From Clavulina sp. PMI_390 (lineage: Eukaryota > Basidiomycota > Agaricomycetes > Cantharellales > Hydnaceae), in assembly GCA_015039315.1 (NCBI GenBank), contig WIDE01000308.1:1-11264 (forward strand): a DNA stretch of 11,264 bases. The letters run 5' to 3'. The notes under the pieces are model-generated. The model searched no databases, was not told the origin of the DNA, and saw only the letters and a program-made list of their open reading frames with translations. The position numbers and the translations under genes were made by a program. Of the stretch, positions 9,217 through 11,264 are shown one piece after another. Position 1 is the first letter of the stretch. Every line of letters starts with the position of its first letter.

Positions 9217-9958
9217 TCAACAATTCGACTCTTCCATGGCTGTCGCAGTAGCTTCTGCATAGGCCTCGGCATAGGCTTCTGCATAGGCTTCTGAATACGC
9301 TTCTGAGTACGCTGAAGCGTACGCTTCAGCATACGATTCTGCAAACGCTTCTGCAGTCGCCTCTGCGGTCGCTTCTGCATACGCCGCCGCCCCTTGACTC
9401 GATATGACTTCTGTTAGTTTGAGCGCTTCTTCATACGCTGCTGCATACGCTGCTGCATACGCGTCTGCGTACGATTTTGCACCCGCTTCCAACTCTGCAT
9501 ACGCTTTCGCTTTCGCTTTCACTTCCGCTTGCATTTCCTCCCCCACTTTTACCACCACGCAAGAACTAGGGGCTCGTGCGCTGACCTAGAAGGTAGTTGG
9601 TGAGCGTTCAGACTTTGACAAAAGCAACAAGCGCATACGAATGCGCGTTCGTAGCGGCTATGACCCTGCATGAGAACTGATGAGCATCTCGACAACTGAG
9701 CCCGATAGTAGCACGCACCTTTGTTCCCATGTCCCGCTTCTCGGCGTGCTTCGAATATGGTAGAGTGAGATCGTCAGCCTTTGGAAGAAATAACAAGCTG
9801 GATGCAGGCAAAGAAGGCAGCGGACTCACCTCAACGCCAGCTCCGCGCTTTCTCAGTTCTTCAGAGACAACAAGCTTTGATGCCGCGCTAGCATTTAGAT
9901 GAAGGAGAAGAATGGATAGATTGTAAAGAAAAAAAGCATTGGCAGGAGAGAGCTTCAT
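9217..9958 (-). CDS. Gene D: predicted secreted Kex2-site protein with Ala-Tyr-Ala-Glu repeats (194 aa, 4 exons)
   Basis: Exons on the minus strand are 9830-9958, 9719-9778, 9639-9665 and 9217-9585. The three introns are 51, 53 and 53 nt, all phase 0, with donors GTGAGT, GTGCGT and GTATGC. Residues 1-26 form a signal peptide (hydrophobic core LYNLSILLLHLNA). Dibasic sites follow at LRKR (35-38) and AEKR (55-58), typical of Golgi Kex2 cleavage. From residue 100 the protein consists of tetrapeptides A-Y-A-E/D/S/A, with Tyr at 101, 111, 115, 119, 123, 141 and 157-181 in steps of four, and Thr or Phe at 145, 149 and 153. It ends EESNC. Paralogue E has the same exon layout but lacks the repeat. 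If intron 3 were retained, the product would instead end about 30 residues later with a Cys-rich segment. No known family is recognised. Secretion is a good inference; the role is unknown. Confidence 0.62.
9241..9504 (-). repeat. 12-bp minisatellite encoding Ala-Tyr-Ala-Glu tetrapeptides
   Basis: About twenty degenerate 12-nt units, in minus-strand sense GCN-TAY-GCN-GAR, form two blocks: residues 100-123 and 138-187 of gene D. A non-repetitive linker (EEALKLTEVISSQG) between them shifts the register, since Tyr123 and Tyr141 are 18 residues apart. The length is a multiple of three, so unit gain or loss keeps the frame. Confidence 0.85.
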
Positions 9959-10695
9959 GATCGCAACACGTCGGCTGGTTGAGAGGCGAGGATGGGTTTA
10001 GACGCGAGAGAACGAGATTTACAGGTCGTCGTCAATCTTTCCTTTTGACAGCTTTTTGACGCGGGAGCAAGCTATTCTGACAGCTGGGAGCCAACTCTTC
10101 CCCATCGCCCGCTCCGGTTTTGAATGGGGCTTCCCCTTTCTAAAACGGATGATCCCTTCCAATCGCAAGAGACGCTGTGCACGTGTTTATTCTGCGATGA
10201 CGACGTCATACTGTCCGTAGGATGCAGCACACCTTGAGTTTAAAACAAACTCGACAGGATAGCCCGCCGGAGATTTCCTGGCAATACTCTAATGGTTACC
10301 CTAACCGCGTCCAAATCAGCTGCAATCTGTTTTTGACGCTCATCCTCCAGAATAACGAGACCAGATTATTGGCCACCACGAGTCAGGTTGCTATCTGCCT
10401 GCTCTGCCTCAATTATTCAAGCTTCTAACCCACTTGCAGATATCCTCTGACGAGTTTACACGCCGACAGTCAACTCGAGGATGTCAAGGGCTTCTGACCA
10501 CCCACAGGTAGCGCCTCAAAGGCTCTTTCATGCCGAATTTTCCCGCCCCAACTGGCCAAGAGACTGCTCGCCGATATGGAATATAGAAAGCCTCGGGAAA
10601 TGTACCGATCTAACCACCATGTGGGCCTGTTTACAGGAAGAGAAGATATCTCGGATGTGAAGTTGATATAGGTAGCATCGATGCTTCAAGAACCT
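9959..10695. other. Intergenic, upstream of gene D and downstream of gene E
   Basis: No supported gene; a 68-codon plus-strand frame at 10222-10428 shows no motif. It contains CACGTG at 10180-10185 and the odd-centred palindrome ATGACGACGTCAT at 10197-10209, some 220-250 nt upstream of the D start codon. A weak TATA-like TGTAAATC lies on the minus strand near 10017-10024. Confidence 0.4.
10180..10209. promoter_or_regulatory. CACGTG E-box plus ATGACGACGTCAT palindrome upstream of gene D
   Basis: CACGTG (10180-10185) is followed 11 bases later by ATGACG-A-CGTCAT, a perfect inverted repeat around one base. The pairing of CACGTG with a GACGTCA core matches the cluster in front of the TRP-like gene. 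Binding by bZIP or bHLH factors is an inference from the motifs. Confidence 0.3.
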
Positions 10696-11133
10696 CTACT
10701 GGTCCGCTTCCGCTACCCCCTCGACTTCTCCCTCTTTTTCCACCGCATTATAGTAAGTAACTCGTGAGTTGGTCTACAAAGTTGTCAATAAGTAGCGAGA
10801 CTTCGCGGAAGCCCCAGTTGCATACATAGGCGCGTTTCTTGGCCTCTTCGCGGTTGTCACCCAACTGTTCACTTGATTAGCATCCGTGTGAATGATTCAA
10901 ACGGCAACACGTACCTCTATTTCGATGGCCCTCCTTTCATCGCGCTCGGCATACAGCACACCTCGCTTATCGGCCTGAAAAGGAATCGTCAGGGTGATGT
11001 ACGGAACGAAAGCGGGGGGTCTCACATCCAAACTGGTACCCCGCTTCACCATGCCACCTGCACTAGGCGTAGGGAAAGCCAAGGCTACCATAAGAAACAG
11101 AAGAAGAGGTGGAGTGGCAAATGAGAACTTCAT
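10696..11133 (-). CDS. Gene E: small predicted secreted protein with dibasic sites, paralogue of D (94 aa, 4 exons)
   Basis: Exons on the minus strand are 11026-11133, 10915-10974, 10826-10864 and 10696-10773. Introns are 51, 50 and 52 nt, all phase 0. Intron 2 has a clear branch site (GCTAAT) and intron 1 a pyrimidine-rich TTCCTTTTCAG acceptor. A signal peptide (hydrophobic LLLFLMVALAF, cut near PSAGG) is followed by basic sites MVKR (28-31), ADKR (37-40), ERR (49-51) and KKR (65-67), as in Kex2-processed precursors. Exon 2 is 60 nt and begins Ala-Asp in both D and E, with Tyr at the same eighth position. The last exon, TNSRVTYYNAVEKEGEVEG and so on, ends in an acidic tail at the point where D begins its repeat. 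If intron 3 is retained the frame stays open for 25 residues and ends YLL at 10748, by chance also giving 94 aa; comparison with D favours the spliced form. Family and function are unknown. Confidence 0.65.
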
Positions 11134-11197
11134 GACCGTAATTAGTTGACCTGGGGAAGGAGAGAAGGGGGGGAGGGGGCTGGTCAAGAGGTGGACA

Positions 11198-11203
11198 TTT
11201 ATA
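11198..11203 (-). promoter_or_regulatory. TATA box of gene E
   Basis: TATAAA on the minus strand lies 65 nt upstream of the start codon. Between them is a long pyrimidine-rich stretch (11151-11182), a usual setting for transcription starts in fungal genes. Confidence 0.6.
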
Positions 11204-11264
11204 GCTCAAGTGCCAGCTGTTTTTTTTTTGACAGACATAATTTGTGAGCAAGTGACCCTGATAG

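Noticed and set aside
9235..9525. Short regular repeat as a CRISPR array.
   Set aside because: Units are 12 bp with no spacers and encode a regular tetrapeptide; it is a coding minisatellite in a eukaryotic gene.
9749..9829. An 81-nt intron 1 for gene D ending at 9749.
   Set aside because: A 51-nt intron ending at 9779 gives an exon 2 of 60 nt starting Ala-Asp, exactly as in paralogue E.
10222..10428. 68-codon plus-strand frame as a gene.
   Set aside because: No motif or promoter; probably chance.

Overview
The window looks like nuclear DNA of a filamentous fungus, most likely a basidiomycete (Agaricomycetes). Six protein-coding genes are packed closely together. All carry short introns (50-87 nt) with GTRNGT-like donors, CTNAN-like branch sites and NAG acceptors. 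I could search no database, so the taxonomy is an inference from gene structure and from the TRP-like protein. All exon models below were spliced by hand and close in frame.

Left third (229-4173, minus strand): a tandem array of three Rho/Cdc42-type small GTPase genes, called A, B and C here. Each has five exons with the same intron phases (0,0,1,0) and ends in a CaaX prenylation box (CVVV, CVVL, CVVL). None has the catalytic glutamine of switch II or the first P-loop glycine, and A and B also lose the DxxG glycine. They are intact, atypical paralogues rather than decayed pseudogenes. A and B share promoter sequence and are the closer pair. A carries a diverged 51-bp in-frame internal duplication.

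Middle (4174-8394): a 464-bp intergenic region separates gene C from a divergent plus-strand gene. That gene has six exons and encodes a 1135-residue membrane protein of the fungal ML-like/TRP-like (Flc/Pkd2-type) family, with a signal peptide, a lumenal domain, about nine membrane segments and a long disordered tail.

Right third (8395-11264): after a convergent gap come two minus-strand genes, D (9217-9958) and E (10696-11133), for small predicted secreted proteins. They are diverged paralogues: both have four exons, all introns are phase 0 and 50-53 nt long, exon 2 is exactly 60 nt in both, and the dibasic (Kex2-type) sites lie in corresponding places. D has in addition a C-terminal Ala-Tyr-Ala-Glu tetrapeptide array encoded by a 12-bp minisatellite; E stops before it. 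I recognise no known family for D and E.

No tRNA, rRNA, CRISPR array or transposon was seen. The most unusual content is the array of GTPases without the catalytic glutamine, and the D/E secreted pair with its tyrosine-ladder repeat.
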